64,000 nucleotides of DNA from Azospirillum sp. TSH64 (GTDB lineage Bacteria; Pseudomonadota; Alphaproteobacteria; Azospirillales; Azospirillaceae), in the NCBI RefSeq assembly GCF_003116035.1, contig NZ_LGQW01000015.1:5684434-5748433 (forward strand). The letters run 5' to 3'. The notes under the pieces were generated by a model, which was not told the DNA's origin, searched no databases, and saw nothing but the letters and a program-made list of their open reading frames with translations. Shown here in pieces: positions 40,348 to 50,155 of the stretch. Position numbers and translations under genes: made by a program. How positions within the stretch are numbered: position 1 is the first letter of the stretch; each line of letters opens with the position of its first letter.

Positions 40348-41835
40348 ATGAAGATGCCGGTGCCGGACAGCGGGGTGATCGCCCGCCGCCGGGAGATCGT
40401 GGAGGCGTTGCGCGCCATCGTTCCCGGCGAAGGCGTGATCGTCGACGAGAACGAGCTGCGCGCCTACGAGTGCGACGGTCTGACCGCCTACCGCCAGCTG
40501 CCGATGGTCGCCGTGCTGCCCAGCACGGTGGAGCAGGTTTCGCAGGTCCTCAAAGCCTGCAAGGCGATGGGGGTGAAGGTGGTGCCGCGCGGCGCCGGCA
40601 CCTCTCTGTCGGGCGGCGCCCTGCCGCTGGCCGACGGGGTGCTGCTCGGCATGGGCAAGTTCAAGCGCATCCTCGACATCGACTATGCGAATCGGTGTGC
40701 CACCGTGCAGCCGGGGGTGACCAACCTCGGCATCTCCAACGCGGTCGCGCATGAGGGCTTCTATTACGCCCCCGACCCGTCCAGCCAGATCGCCTGCACC
40801 ATCGGCGGCAACATCGCCGAGAATTCCGGCGGCGTGCACTGCCTGAAATACGGGCTGACCACCAACAATGTGCTGGGACTGGAGATGGTGCTGATGGACG
40901 GCACCATCCTGCGGCTGGGCGGCAAGCATCTGGACGCCGGCGGCTACGACCTGATGGGCATCGTCACCGGGTCGGAGGGGCTGCTCGGCGTGGTGACCGA
41001 GGTCACGGTGCGCATATTGAAGAAGCCGGCGACCGCTCGCGCGGTGCTGCTTGGCTTTCCCAGCAGCGAGCAGGGCGGCGACTGCGTGGCGGCGATCATC
41101 GCCGCCGGCATCATCCCCGGCGGCATGGAGATGATGGACCGCCCGGCCATCCATGCGGCGGAGGCCTTCGTCCATGCCGGCTATCCGCTGGACGTCGAGG
41201 CGCTGCTGATCGTCGAGCTGGACGGCCCGGCGGCGGAGGTCGACCATCTGATCGACCGGGTCGAGGCGATCGCGCGGGACAAGGGCGCCTGCTACGCCCG
41301 CGTGTCGAAGAGCGAGGAGGAGCGGCTGGCCTTCTGGGCCGGGCGCAAGGCGGCCTTCCCGGCAGTGGGGCGCATCAGCCCCGATTACTACTGCATGGAC
41401 GGCACCATCCCGCGCAAGGCGCTGCCGCTGGTGCTGCAACGGATGCAGGAGATGTCGGACCGCTGCGGCCTGCGCGTCGCCAACGTCTTCCATGCCGGCG
41501 ACGGCAACCTGCACCCGCTGATCCTCTACGATGCCAACAAGCCGGGCGAGTTGGAGGCGGCGGAGGAATTCGGCAACAACATCCTGCGCCTGTGCGTCGA
41601 GGTCGGCGGCGTGCTGACCGGCGAGCATGGCGTCGGCGTCGAGAAGCGCGACCTGATGACCGACCAGTTCGACGAGGCCGACCTCCGGCAGCAGCAGCGG
41701 CTGAAATGCGCCTTCGACCCCGACGGGCTGCTGAACCCCGGCAAGGTCTTCCCCACGCTGCACCGCTGCGCCGAGCTTGGCCGGCTGCATGTCCACCAGG
41801 GGGAGCTGCGCTTCCCCGACATCCCGCGCTTCTGA
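40348..41835 (+). CDS. glcD: Glycolate oxidase subunit GlcD
   Basis: The 495-residue FAD-linked oxidase shows the PCMH FAD domain (VVPRGAGTSLSGGALPL near 72, TIGGNIAENSGGVHCLKYG near 152 and GSEGLLGVVTEVTVRI near 211) and the C-terminal catalytic cap with NVFHAGDGNLHPLI near 388 and GGVLTGEHGVGVEKR near 424. With GlcE and GlcF it oxidises glycolate to glyoxylate at the membrane. It starts the operon glcD-glcE-glcF; 16 nt separate it from glcE. Confidence 0.95.
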   Translation: MKMPVPDSGVIARRREIVEALRAIVPGEGVIVDENELRAYECDGLTAYRQLPMVAVLPSTVEQVSQVLKACKAMGVKVVPRGAGTSLSGGALPLADGVLLGMGKFKRILDIDYANRCATVQPGVTNLGISNAVAHEGFYYAPDPSSQIACTIGGNIAENSGGVHCLKYGLTTNNVLGLEMVLMDGTILRLGGKHLDAGGYDLMGIVTGSEGLLGVVTEVTVRILKKPATARAVLLGFPSSEQGGDCVAAIIAAGIIPGGMEMMDRPAIHAAEAFVHAGYPLDVEALLIVELDGPAAEVDHLIDRVEAIARDKGACYARVSKSEEERLAFWAGRKAAFPAVGRISPDYYCMDGTIPRKALPLVLQRMQEMSDRCGLRVANVFHAGDGNLHPLILYDANKPGELEAAEEFGNNILRLCVEVGGVLTGEHGVGVEKRDLMTDQFDEADLRQQQRLKCAFDPDGLLNPGKVFPTLHRCAELGRLHVHQGELRFPDIPRF

Positions 41836-41851
41836 GGGGCCGCTGTCAGCC

Positions 41852-43039
41852 ATGACCATCACCACCTTGAAGCCGGAAACCACAGCACAGGTGACCGACG
41901 CGGTGCGCTGGGCGCTGTCGGCCAATGAGCCGCTGGAGATTCTCGGCAGAGGCAGCCGTCGCGGGCTGGGGCGCCCGGTGCAGGCCGGCCACGCGCTCGA
42001 CCTGTCGGGCCTGTCCGGCGTCATCGCCTACGAGCCGGAGGAGCTGGTGCTGACCGCGCTGGCCGGCACTCGCATGGACCTGATCCGCTCCATGTTGGCG
42101 GACCGCGGCCAGCATCTGGCCTTCGAGCCCCCCGAAGGAGGGACGCTCGGCGGGCTGGTCGCCAGCGGGCTGGCCGGGCCGCGCCGCATCTCGGCGGGAT
42201 CCGCCCGCGACCACACGCTGGGCATTGCCGGGGTCAGCGGCCGGGCCGAGGCCTACAAGGGCGGCGGCAAGGTGGTGAAGAACGTCACCGGCTACGACGT
42301 GCCCAAGCTGATGGCGGGGTCGTTCGGCACCCTGACCGCGCTGACCGAGATCACGGTGAAGGTGCTGCCGGCGCCTGAGGACAGCGCGACGCTGCTGCTG
42401 TCCGGGCTGGACGATGCGGCGGCGGTGGCGATGCTCGACCGCGCGCTGCGCAGCCCCTACGAGGTGTCGGGCGCCGCCCATCTGCCGGCGGGGATCGCCG
42501 CGCGGTCGGGCGTGGCCGCGGTGTCGGGGGCGGGCGGGGCGGTGACGCTGGTGCGGCTGGAGGGGTTCGGCCCGTCGGTCGCCGCGCGCGTCGCCATGCT
42601 GCGCGAGGAACTGCGGGCCGATGCCGTGCTGGGTCGCGACGAGTCGCTGGCGGTCTGGCGCGAGGTGCGGGACGGGGCGGGGCTGGAAGCCTGCTTGGCG
42701 GAGGGTGGCGACGCCCATCTCTGGAAACTCTCCGTACCCCCGTCGGCCGGCCCCGCCACAGTCGAAGCCATCCGCCGGACGCGCGACGTCGAGGTCTTCT
42801 ACGACTGGGGCGGCGGGCTGGTCTGGCTGACGGCGCCGCCCGACTCAGGTGCCGCGATCCGTGGTGCGCTTTCCGCCGGCGGCCATGCCACGCTGGTGCG
42901 GGCGCCCGACTCGGTGCGCGCGGCGACGGACGTGTTCCAGCCCTTGCCCGAGCCGCTGATGGCGCTCAGCCGTCGGGTCAAGGAGAGCTTCGACCCCAAG
43001 GGCATCCTCAACCCCGGCCGCATGTATGCGGGTCTGTAA
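41852..43039 (+). CDS. glcE: Glycolate oxidase subunit GlcE
   Basis: The 395-residue protein has a shortened FAD-binding domain: EILGRGSRRGLG near 30 replaces the GlcD motif, then GGLVASGLAGPRRISAGSARDH near 98 and KVVKNVTGYDVPKLMAGSFG near 146. The C-terminal oxidase cap is reduced, as expected for GlcE. The last residues FDPKGILNPGRMYAGL are typical. It lies between glcD and glcF, 17 nt before glcF. Confidence 0.93.
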   Translation: MTITTLKPETTAQVTDAVRWALSANEPLEILGRGSRRGLGRPVQAGHALDLSGLSGVIAYEPEELVLTALAGTRMDLIRSMLADRGQHLAFEPPEGGTLGGLVASGLAGPRRISAGSARDHTLGIAGVSGRAEAYKGGGKVVKNVTGYDVPKLMAGSFGTLTALTEITVKVLPAPEDSATLLLSGLDDAAAVAMLDRALRSPYEVSGAAHLPAGIAARSGVAAVSGAGGAVTLVRLEGFGPSVAARVAMLREELRADAVLGRDESLAVWREVRDGAGLEACLAEGGDAHLWKLSVPPSAGPATVEAIRRTRDVEVFYDWGGGLVWLTAPPDSGAAIRGALSAGGHATLVRAPDSVRAATDVFQPLPEPLMALSRRVKESFDPKGILNPGRMYAGL

Positions 43040-43056
43040 CGGGAAGACCGATCTCG

Positions 43057-44382
43057 ATGCAAACCAACTTCTCGCTGGCCCAGCTGGCCGACGCCGCGAT
43101 CCGCGACTCGGAGCAGATCCTGCGCAAATGCGTGCATTGCGGCTTCTGCACCGCGACCTGCCCGACCTACACCATCCTGGGTGACGAGCTGGACAGCCCG
43201 CGCGGCCGCATCTACCAGATCAAGGACATGCTGGAAAAGGGCGGCCCGCCGCCCGAAACCACGGTCAAGCACATCGACCGCTGCCTGTCCTGCCTGTCCT
43301 GCATGACGACCTGCCCGTCGGGCGTCCATTACATGCATCTGGTCGATCACGCCCGCGCCCATATCGAGGCCACCCACAGCCGCCCGCCGGCCGACCGGGC
43401 GGTGCGCGACCTGATCGCGCGGGTCCTGCCCAACCCACGGCTGTTCCGCATGGCCCTGCTGGGGGCGTCGCTTGGCCGCCCCTTCCGCGCGATGCTGCCC
43501 AAGCGGCTGTCCGCCATGCTGGCGCTGACCCCGTCCAGCGTCCCGGCGCCGAGCTACAGCGACCGGCCCGGCGTGCATCCGGCGGAGGGTCCGCGCAAGA
43601 AGCGGGTGGCACTGCTGATCGGCTGCGCCCAGCAGGTGCTGGCCCCGCAGATCAACGAGGCGACCATCCGCCTGCTGACCCGCCATGGGGTCGAGGTGGT
43701 GGTGTCGAAGGGGGCCGACTGTTGCGGCGCCTTGACGCACCATATGGGCAAGGAGGATCTCGCCCACGCCGCCGCGAAGAAGACCATCGACGCCTGGACG
43801 GCAGAGATCGAGGGCGGCGGGCTCGACGCCATCGTCATCAATGCGTCGGGCTGCGGCACCAGCGTGAAGGATTACGGCCACATGTTCCGCGAGGATGCGG
43901 CCTATGCCGCCAAGGCGGCACGGGTGGCCGGTCTCGCCAAGGATGTCACCGAGCTGATGGACGAGATCGGGCTGGCCCGGCCGGTGGTGGAGACCGGGCA
44001 GGTCATCGCCTACCACTCCGCCTGCTCCATGCAGCACGGCCAGCGCATCAAGGAGCCGCCGCGCGCCCTGCTGCGCGCCGCCGGATTCCTGGTGAAGGAG
44101 ATCCCCGACGCGCATCTCTGCTGCGGATCGGCCGGCACCTACAACATGCTGCAGCCGGAACTGGCGGGAGAGCTGCGCACCCGCAAGGTCGCGGCCATCG
44201 AGAGCACCCAGCCCCAGGCGGTGGCGGCCGGGAATCTCGGCTGCATCACCCAGATTGCCGGCGGGACGGGACTGCCGGTGGTCCATACGGTGGAACTGCT
44301 GGACTGGACGACCGGCGGCCCGATGCCGGATGCGCTGGCCGGACGCTCGGCCTTCCGGCAGGGTGGGGTGCGGGCGGCCTGA
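43057..44382 (+). CDS. glcF: Glycolate oxidase iron-sulfur subunit GlcF
   Basis: The 441-residue protein has two 4Fe-4S motifs, CVHCGFCTATCPTY near 26 and CLSCLSCMTTCPSG near 79, and two CCG-type domains with CCGALTHHMGKEDL near 222 and CCGSAGTYNMLQPE near 353. It passes electrons from the flavin subunits to the respiratory chain. It is the last gene of the glcDEF operon. Confidence 0.95.
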   Translation: MQTNFSLAQLADAAIRDSEQILRKCVHCGFCTATCPTYTILGDELDSPRGRIYQIKDMLEKGGPPPETTVKHIDRCLSCLSCMTTCPSGVHYMHLVDHARAHIEATHSRPPADRAVRDLIARVLPNPRLFRMALLGASLGRPFRAMLPKRLSAMLALTPSSVPAPSYSDRPGVHPAEGPRKKRVALLIGCAQQVLAPQINEATIRLLTRHGVEVVVSKGADCCGALTHHMGKEDLAHAAAKKTIDAWTAEIEGGGLDAIVINASGCGTSVKDYGHMFREDAAYAAKAARVAGLAKDVTELMDEIGLARPVVETGQVIAYHSACSMQHGQRIKEPPRALLRAAGFLVKEIPDAHLCCGSAGTYNMLQPELAGELRTRKVAAIESTQPQAVAAGNLGCITQIAGGTGLPVVHTVELLDWTTGGPMPDALAGRSAFRQGGVRAA

Positions 44383-44571
44383 CCATCGGGGCGGGGAGAA
44401 GAGGGCGTGCACGACAGCGTGGGCGGAACCGGGGGGTTTCGTACCCCCACAATTCTGTGTTTATCTGCGTCCAACTGTGTCAGAAAATCCGCCCGCCTCA
44501 CCGCCTATCGTTCCAGCCCCCGCCCCGTTCAGGTCATCGCCTTGTCCTCGCCACCCACGGAAAACATCGGC

Positions 44572-45279
44572 ATGAGCGCCGCCTACGGAATCACCCATCG
44601 CCTGTCGGCCTGGGGCGTTCACATCTTCACGGCCAGCGGCGCCGTGCTGGGGCTGCTCGGCCTTCTCGCGGCGGCGGCGGGCGATGCGAAGCTGTGCCTG
44701 ATGTGGCTGGGCATCGCCCTGGTCGTCGACGGCGTCGACGGCACGCTGGCCCGGCGCGTCTCGGTCAAGCAGGTGCTGCCGGGCATCGACGGCTCGGCAC
44801 TGGATCTGGTGATCGATTACCTGACCTATGTCGTGGTGCCGGCGGTGTTCATGCACCGCTTCGGCCTGCTGCCGGAGGGGCTGGTCAGCATCGCGCTTGC
44901 CGCCTGGGTGCTGCTGACGGCGCTTTATTGCTTCGCCAATGTCGGGATGAAGAGCGGCGACAATTATTTCGTCGGCTTTCCGGCGATTTGGAACGTCGTG
45001 GCCCTCTATCTCTGGCTGCTCGATCTCAATCCCTGGTTCAACGCGGCCGTCGTGGTGGCGCTGGGGCTGCTGACCTTCACCACGGTCAAGTTCCTGCATC
45101 CCTTCCGCGTCAAGGCGCTGATGGCGCTGAACATCGCGGTGACCACCGTCTGGCTGCTCTGCTGCATCGCGCTGGTGGTGGTGGAGCCGGCGCGGCCGGG
45201 CTGGCTGTTCGGCCTGTGGCTGGCGACCTCGGTCTATTACGCCGCGGTCTGCGCCTGGCGGACGCTGCGCGGTCCTTGA
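44572..45279 (+). CDS. pcs: Phosphatidylcholine synthase (CDP-alcohol phosphotransferase)
   Basis: The 235-residue membrane protein carries the CDP-alcohol phosphotransferase signature DGVDGTLARR followed by GIDGSALDLVIDY near 53-82, with eight helices around it. Sequence and length fit bacterial Pcs, which joins choline to CDP-diacylglycerol to make phosphatidylcholine in the inner membrane, as in rhizobia and other plant-associated alphaproteobacteria. The start MSAAYGITHRL is chosen because upstream residues are hydrophilic and unlike the family; the ribosome site is weak (CGGAA). It follows glcF by 189 nt. Confidence 0.88.
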   Translation: MSAAYGITHRLSAWGVHIFTASGAVLGLLGLLAAAAGDAKLCLMWLGIALVVDGVDGTLARRVSVKQVLPGIDGSALDLVIDYLTYVVVPAVFMHRFGLLPEGLVSIALAAWVLLTALYCFANVGMKSGDNYFVGFPAIWNVVALYLWLLDLNPWFNAAVVVALGLLTFTTVKFLHPFRVKALMALNIAVTTVWLLCCIALVVVEPARPGWLFGLWLATSVYYAAVCAWRTLRGP

Positions 45280-45320
45280 TGGCGCGCTAAAGGGAGCCCT
45301 GGGGGGAACCGCCGCGGCGG

Positions 45321-46349
45321 ATGGACGTTGCTCATGCGCAAATCCGTCCGCTTCAGCGAAGGGGTCCCGTTTTGGCCGAAGGCTCCACCAAGGTCGTGCT
45401 CGCAGCGCTCGGCGGCAACCTGATGATCGCGCTGACCAAGTTCGTCGCCGCCGCGATGACCGGCAGCGCCGCCATGTTCAGCGAGGCGATCCATTCCGTC
45501 GTCGACAGCGGCAACCAGCTTCTGCTGCTCTACGGCATCCGCCGCGCCCGCCGTCCGCCGACGCCCCAGCATCCCTTCGGCCATGGGCGAGAGGTGTATT
45601 TCTGGTCCTTCGTCGTCGCGGTCCTGCTGTTCGGCATCGGTGCCGGCCTGTCCATCTATGACGGCTGGCACGCGCTGTCCCATCCGGAGCCGGTGCAAAG
45701 CCCCTGGGTGAATTTCGCCGTTCTGGGCTTCGCCGTGCTGTTCGAGGGTTTTTCCTGGATCGTCGCGCTGCGCGAGTTCCGCCGCGGCCAGAGCGGCGTC
45801 GGCATCCTGTCCGCCGTCCACCGCTCGAAGAACCCGTCGGTCTTCGTCGTGCTACTGGAGGACACCGCGGCGCTGATCGGCCTGCTGCTGGCCGGCATCG
45901 GCCTGACGCTGGGCGAGGTGACCGGCAACCCGATCTTCGACGCCTACGCCTCCATCGCCATCGGCGTGGTGCTGGCGGTCGTCGCGGCGCTGCTGGCCTA
46001 CGAGTCGAAGGGGCTGCTTATCGGCGAGTCGGCCGACCGCCGCGTCGTCGAGGGCATCCGCCGCATCGTCGGCGAGGAGGCGCGGGTGAAACGCCCGCTC
46101 GACGTACTGACCATGCATATGGGCCCCGACGACGTGCTGCTGAACCTGTCGGTGGAGTTCCAGGACAGCCTGAACGCCCGCGAGGTGGAGGATGCGGTCT
46201 GCTCGCTGGAAAGCCGCATCCGCAGCCAATATCCGATCATCCGCCGCATCTTCGTCGAGGCCGAGTCGCTGCGCGCCCGCCGCGGCCGCGACGCTGACGG
46301 AACCGCCCCGGTTCAGGGGCTTCCGCCCCATGGAATGCCGGCCGAGTGA
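45321..46349 (+). CDS. Cation diffusion facilitator transporter
   Basis: The 342-residue CDF protein has six helices with metal-site residues in MFSEAIHSVVDSGNQ (helix 2) and VVLLEDTAALIG (helix 5), the HPFGHGRE loop, and a C-terminal cytoplasmic domain ending in a His/Arg-rich tail. It would export Zn2+ or a similar divalent cation in exchange for protons. A TTG start at 45372 behind AAGGGG would begin directly at the family N-terminus (AEGSTKVV) and may be the true start; the ATG at 45321 adds 17 residues. Confidence 0.88.
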   Translation: MDVAHAQIRPLQRRGPVLAEGSTKVVLAALGGNLMIALTKFVAAAMTGSAAMFSEAIHSVVDSGNQLLLLYGIRRARRPPTPQHPFGHGREVYFWSFVVAVLLFGIGAGLSIYDGWHALSHPEPVQSPWVNFAVLGFAVLFEGFSWIVALREFRRGQSGVGILSAVHRSKNPSVFVVLLEDTAALIGLLLAGIGLTLGEVTGNPIFDAYASIAIGVVLAVVAALLAYESKGLLIGESADRRVVEGIRRIVGEEARVKRPLDVLTMHMGPDDVLLNLSVEFQDSLNAREVEDAVCSLESRIRSQYPIIRRIFVEAESLRARRGRDADGTAPVQGLPPHGMPAE

Positions 46350-47098
46350 TGGCGCAACCGGCCGGGCACCCGATCCGGATCGGCACGGCGGGCTGGAGCA
46401 TCCCGAAGCTCTCGGCCGCCGCCTTTCCCGTGGACGGCACCCATCTGGAGCGCACCGCCCGCGTCATGCCGATGACCGAGGTGAACAGCAGCTTCTACCG
46501 TCCGCACAAGCCGGAAACCTGGGCGCGCTGGGCGGCCTCCACCCCGCTGGGCTTCCGCTTCGCGGTGAAGCTGCCCAAGGCGATCAGCCACGACGCCCGG
46601 CTGGTGGGCGCGGAGGCGGCGCTCGACCGTTTCCTGGCCGAGGCGGGGATGCTGGGCGACCGTTTCGGTCCGCTGCTGGTCCAACTGCCGCCCAGCCTGC
46701 GCTTCGACCGCGCGGTGGTGGAGGGTTTCTTCACGCTGCTGCGCACCCGGTTCGACGGTGACGTCGTGTGCGAGCCGCGCCATGCCAGCTGGTTCACCGA
46801 TGCGGCAGAGGCATTGCTGGTCTCCCACCGCGTCGCCCGCGTCGCTGCCGATCCCGCCCCGGTGCCGGGAGCGGGCGAGCCGGGCGGTTGGGATGGCTTG
46901 CGCTATTGGCGGCTGCACGGATCGCCGGTGATGTACCGCTCCGCCTACGAACCGGCGGTGCTGGACGCGCTGGCCGAGAGGCTGGCGGCCGAGGCGGCGC
47001 TGCGGCCGGTCTGGTGCGTCTTCGACAACACTGCCGACTTCCATGCCGTCGACGACGCGCTGGCGACGATGGCGCGGCTGCGAGCGCTCCAGTCCTGA
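46349..47098 (+). CDS. DUF72 / YecE-like protein
   Basis: The 249-residue TIM-barrel-like protein has IRIGTAGWSIPK near 10, TEVNSSFYRPHK near 45, LVQLPPSLRFD near 108 and RLHGSPVMYRSAY near 191, the DUF72 pattern. Function is unknown for the family. Start overlaps the CDF stop (TGATG). The residues of the second strand (FAVKLPKAISHDARL) match closely. Confidence 0.9.
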   Translation: MAQPAGHPIRIGTAGWSIPKLSAAAFPVDGTHLERTARVMPMTEVNSSFYRPHKPETWARWAASTPLGFRFAVKLPKAISHDARLVGAEAALDRFLAEAGMLGDRFGPLLVQLPPSLRFDRAVVEGFFTLLRTRFDGDVVCEPRHASWFTDAAEALLVSHRVARVAADPAPVPGAGEPGGWDGLRYWRLHGSPVMYRSAYEPAVLDALAERLAAEAALRPVWCVFDNTADFHAVDDALATMARLRALQS

Positions 47099-47231
47099 AA
47101 CGGGTGTCGGTCATAGGTGGAATTCTCCAATGGGGGAGCCTCCAGCACGACCGAGACAGTTCATTGTTGCAAAGCTATCCTGCCACGAAACGCCCCCGGA
47201 GATGGGGCAACGGCGTGCAGGCGGTGCGGTC

Positions 47232-50072
47232 ATGGAGTTCCTCGTCCTACTGCTGATTTTCGGCTTCATCACCCACCGGCTCGACCGGAGGCTGAAGGTG
47301 CAGGCGGCGGAGATCGCCCTTCTGCGCGGCAGGCTGGACAAGGCACTGACCGGGACCTTGCCTTCCGCCGCCGCCATGCAGGCCGGAGCTGCCGAACCGC
47401 CCATCGGGGCGCCCGTCGGGGCTTCCGCCGGAACGCTGGAACCGGAGATCGAGCCACCTCCCGAAGCCGCGGAGATCGGTGAACCGGTCTTCGCCTCGGA
47501 AGCGGCTTCGGAAACGGAAGAGCCGGCACCGCCTCCAAGCCCCACCCCGCAACCCGCGGCCCCGCCGCATCGGACGGGGTGGCGCGAGCTGGAGGACTCT
47601 CTCGCCTCGCGCTGGCTGATCTGGCTCGGCGGCGGCACCATGGCGCTGGCGGCGGCCTTCTTCATCAAGCTGTCGGTCGATCACGGCTGGCTCGGGCCGT
47701 CGGTCCGCGTCGCGCTGGGGCTGCTCTCCGGCCTTGGGCTGATGGTGGGGGGCGAGTGGCTGCGCCGCCGGCCGATGCAGCGCGCCGTCGCCGCCTTGCA
47801 GCCGGACTACGTGCCGCCGGCCCTGACCGCCGCCGGCCTGTTCACCGCCTTCATCAGCGTCTATGGCGGATTCGCCCTGTTCGGCCTGTTCACCCCGCTG
47901 GTCGCCTTCGCGCTGCTGGCCGGCCTGTCGCTGGCCGCCATCGGCCTGTCGCTGCTGCAAGGGCCGCTCATCGCCGCGCTGGGGCTGCTGGCCGGCTATG
48001 TCTCCCCCCTTCTGGTGTCCACCGGCAACCCGGACGCCTGGAGCCTGTTCGCCTATCTGCTGGCGCTGAACGGCGCCGGGATGGGGGTGGTGCTGTATCG
48101 CGGCTGGCGCTGGCTCGGCTGGGGCGCTCTGGCCGGTGCCGGGCTGTGGCCGCTGTTGTGGATGATCGATCCCTGGCGCAGCGGCGACGAGCTGCCGACC
48201 GGCCTCTATCTGCTGCTGACCTCCGCGCTGTTCCTGGTGCCGGCGGTGCGCGGCGTGCTGGACCAGACGCTGCCGGAGCCGGCCCCCGCCACCGGCTGGC
48301 GCACGGCTTTGCCCGGCTGGGCCCGGCGCAAGCGGCGCCACCCCGCCGACCAGCTGGCGATGACGGCGACGGTGGTGTTCGGGTTCCTGGTCGCCGCCAT
48401 GACTTGGCGCGACTCCCATGGATCGGTGTCGCTGATCGTCCTCGGCCTGTTCGCCCTGCTGGCGATGGTCGGCGGGCGGCGGACCGAGCGGATCGCCGGC
48501 GTCGCCTGGATCGCGGCGCTGGGCGTCCTGCTGTCGCTGGCGCCCTGGAGCCTGCCCTATGTGCCGGCCAGCCCGCCGTCGCTGAATGCCGACGGCCAGC
48601 CGCTGATCGTCGCTGATCCGGCCGGCTATCCGGCGGCGGTCGCGCATTTCCTGTGGGTGGCGGGCGGAATCGCCGCGCTGTTCGGCATCGGCGGTTTCAT
48701 CGCCTTGTGGGACGCGCGGCGGGCGGCGCTGTGGGCCTCGATCTCGGCGCTGGTGCCGCTCGCCCTGCTGACGCTGGCCTATGCCCTGGTGGAGCCGCCG
48801 GAGACCGCCATCGGCTGGCCGGCGGCGGCGCTGGGTCTGGCGGCGCTTCTGGTCGGCGCCACCACGCCGCTGGGGCGTCACCGCCACCGGCCCGGCGCCT
48901 CGCTGGGGCTGGCCGCCTTCGCCGCCGGCGCCACCGGCGCCATCGCGCTCGGCGCCACCATGGTCCTGCAGGAAGCGTGGCTGACGGTGGCGCTGGCGAT
49001 GCAGGTGCCGGTGCTGGCCTGGCTGGAGCGGCAGCTGAACCTGCGCGAGCTGCGCGGCATCGCCCTGCTGGTGGCGGCGGCCGTGCTGGTGCGGCTGGCG
49101 ATCAACCCCTCGGTGCTGGAGTATGAGGGCTATGGCTGGATCGCCTACGGCTATGGCCTGCCGGCGCTGGGCTTCCTGGTGGCGGCGCGCTTGATGCGGT
49201 CGGCCCCTGATGGCAAAGGCGACGATCTGGTGGTGATGGTGCTGGAGGCCGGCGCCCTGATCTTCACCACCCTGATGCTGTCGCTGGGCGTTCACCGCTG
49301 GATGGCCGGCAGCCTGGAGGCGGCGCCGTCCAGTCTGGCGGAGGTGGCGCTGCACACCCTGTCCTGGCTCGGCCTTGCCCTGCTGCTGGCGGTCGACCGG
49401 CGGTGGAGCGCGCGGCCCGTCGCGGTTTGGGGCCGGCGTCTGCTGGTGCTGCTGGCCGCCGCGACCGCCCTGTTCCTGCATCTGTTGGCGCTGAACCCCT
49501 TGTGGAACGACGAGTGGGTGGGCAACTGGCCGGTGGTCAACCGGCTGCTGCTGGCCTATGGCGCGCCGGCCATGCTGGGGCTGATCTATCTGTGGTACGA
49601 CCCGCCGCCGTCGGCGCCCTTGCGCAGTGCGGCCCCGGTGCTGCCGCTGCTGCTGATCGCCACCAATCTGGCGCTGGAGATCCGCCGCGCTTTCCAGGGG
49701 CCGGTCCTGTCCGGCTACGAGATGTCGGACGCCGAATGGTACAGCTATTCGGCCGGATTCCTGCTGTTCGCGGTGGCGATGCTGGTGGTGGGCATCCGCT
49801 TCGGCTGGGGCTGGATGCGCCATGCCGGGCTCATCCTCGTGCTGGCGGTGGTCGCCAAGGTGTTCCTCAGCGACATGTCGGACCTGGAGGGCATGTACCG
49901 CGTCGCTTCCTTCCTCGGCCTCGGCCTCAGTCTGGTCGGCACCGGCTGGCTCTACCAGCGGCTGCTGCGCCCGCCGTCGGCCGGCACGCCGCCGGAGCCG
50001 TCAGCGCCATTGGGGCCGCCGCCGACAGATGATCTGCCGACCGACAGTCTGTTGGACCAACGGACGCATTGA
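47232..50072 (+). CDS. DUF2339 multi-pass membrane protein
   Basis: A 946-residue integral membrane protein. After an N-terminal helix (LVLLLIFGFITHRL) come a short coiled stretch and a Pro/Glu-rich linker (residues 40-115), then WLIWLGGGTMALAAAFFIKL near 130, the entry to a long array of more than 20 hydrophobic helices. LFLHLLALNPLW and a C-terminal VVAKVFLSDMSDLEGMYRV are DUF2339 marks. Function is unknown. No close operon partner: 133 nt to the DUF72 gene and 83 nt to the next gene. Confidence 0.87.
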   Translation: MEFLVLLLIFGFITHRLDRRLKVQAAEIALLRGRLDKALTGTLPSAAAMQAGAAEPPIGAPVGASAGTLEPEIEPPPEAAEIGEPVFASEAASETEEPAPPPSPTPQPAAPPHRTGWRELEDSLASRWLIWLGGGTMALAAAFFIKLSVDHGWLGPSVRVALGLLSGLGLMVGGEWLRRRPMQRAVAALQPDYVPPALTAAGLFTAFISVYGGFALFGLFTPLVAFALLAGLSLAAIGLSLLQGPLIAALGLLAGYVSPLLVSTGNPDAWSLFAYLLALNGAGMGVVLYRGWRWLGWGALAGAGLWPLLWMIDPWRSGDELPTGLYLLLTSALFLVPAVRGVLDQTLPEPAPATGWRTALPGWARRKRRHPADQLAMTATVVFGFLVAAMTWRDSHGSVSLIVLGLFALLAMVGGRRTERIAGVAWIAALGVLLSLAPWSLPYVPASPPSLNADGQPLIVADPAGYPAAVAHFLWVAGGIAALFGIGGFIALWDARRAALWASISALVPLALLTLAYALVEPPETAIGWPAAALGLAALLVGATTPLGRHRHRPGASLGLAAFAAGATGAIALGATMVLQEAWLTVALAMQVPVLAWLERQLNLRELRGIALLVAAAVLVRLAINPSVLEYEGYGWIAYGYGLPALGFLVAARLMRSAPDGKGDDLVVMVLEAGALIFTTLMLSLGVHRWMAGSLEAAPSSLAEVALHTLSWLGLALLLAVDRRWSARPVAVWGRRLLVLLAAATALFLHLLALNPLWNDEWVGNWPVVNRLLLAYGAPAMLGLIYLWYDPPPSAPLRSAAPVLPLLLIATNLALEIRRAFQGPVLSGYEMSDAEWYSYSAGFLLFAVAMLVVGIRFGWGWMRHAGLILVLAVVAKVFLSDMSDLEGMYRVASFLGLGLSLVGTGWLYQRLLRPPSAGTPPEPSAPLGPPPTDDLPTDSLLDQRTH

Positions 50073-50155
50073 CAGGCCGGGCGGGGGACGCTCCCATACG
50101 GTGAAGGATGGGCCGGAGCGGAAATCCGGCCCCCGCCACCGGAGGAGCAGCGCTC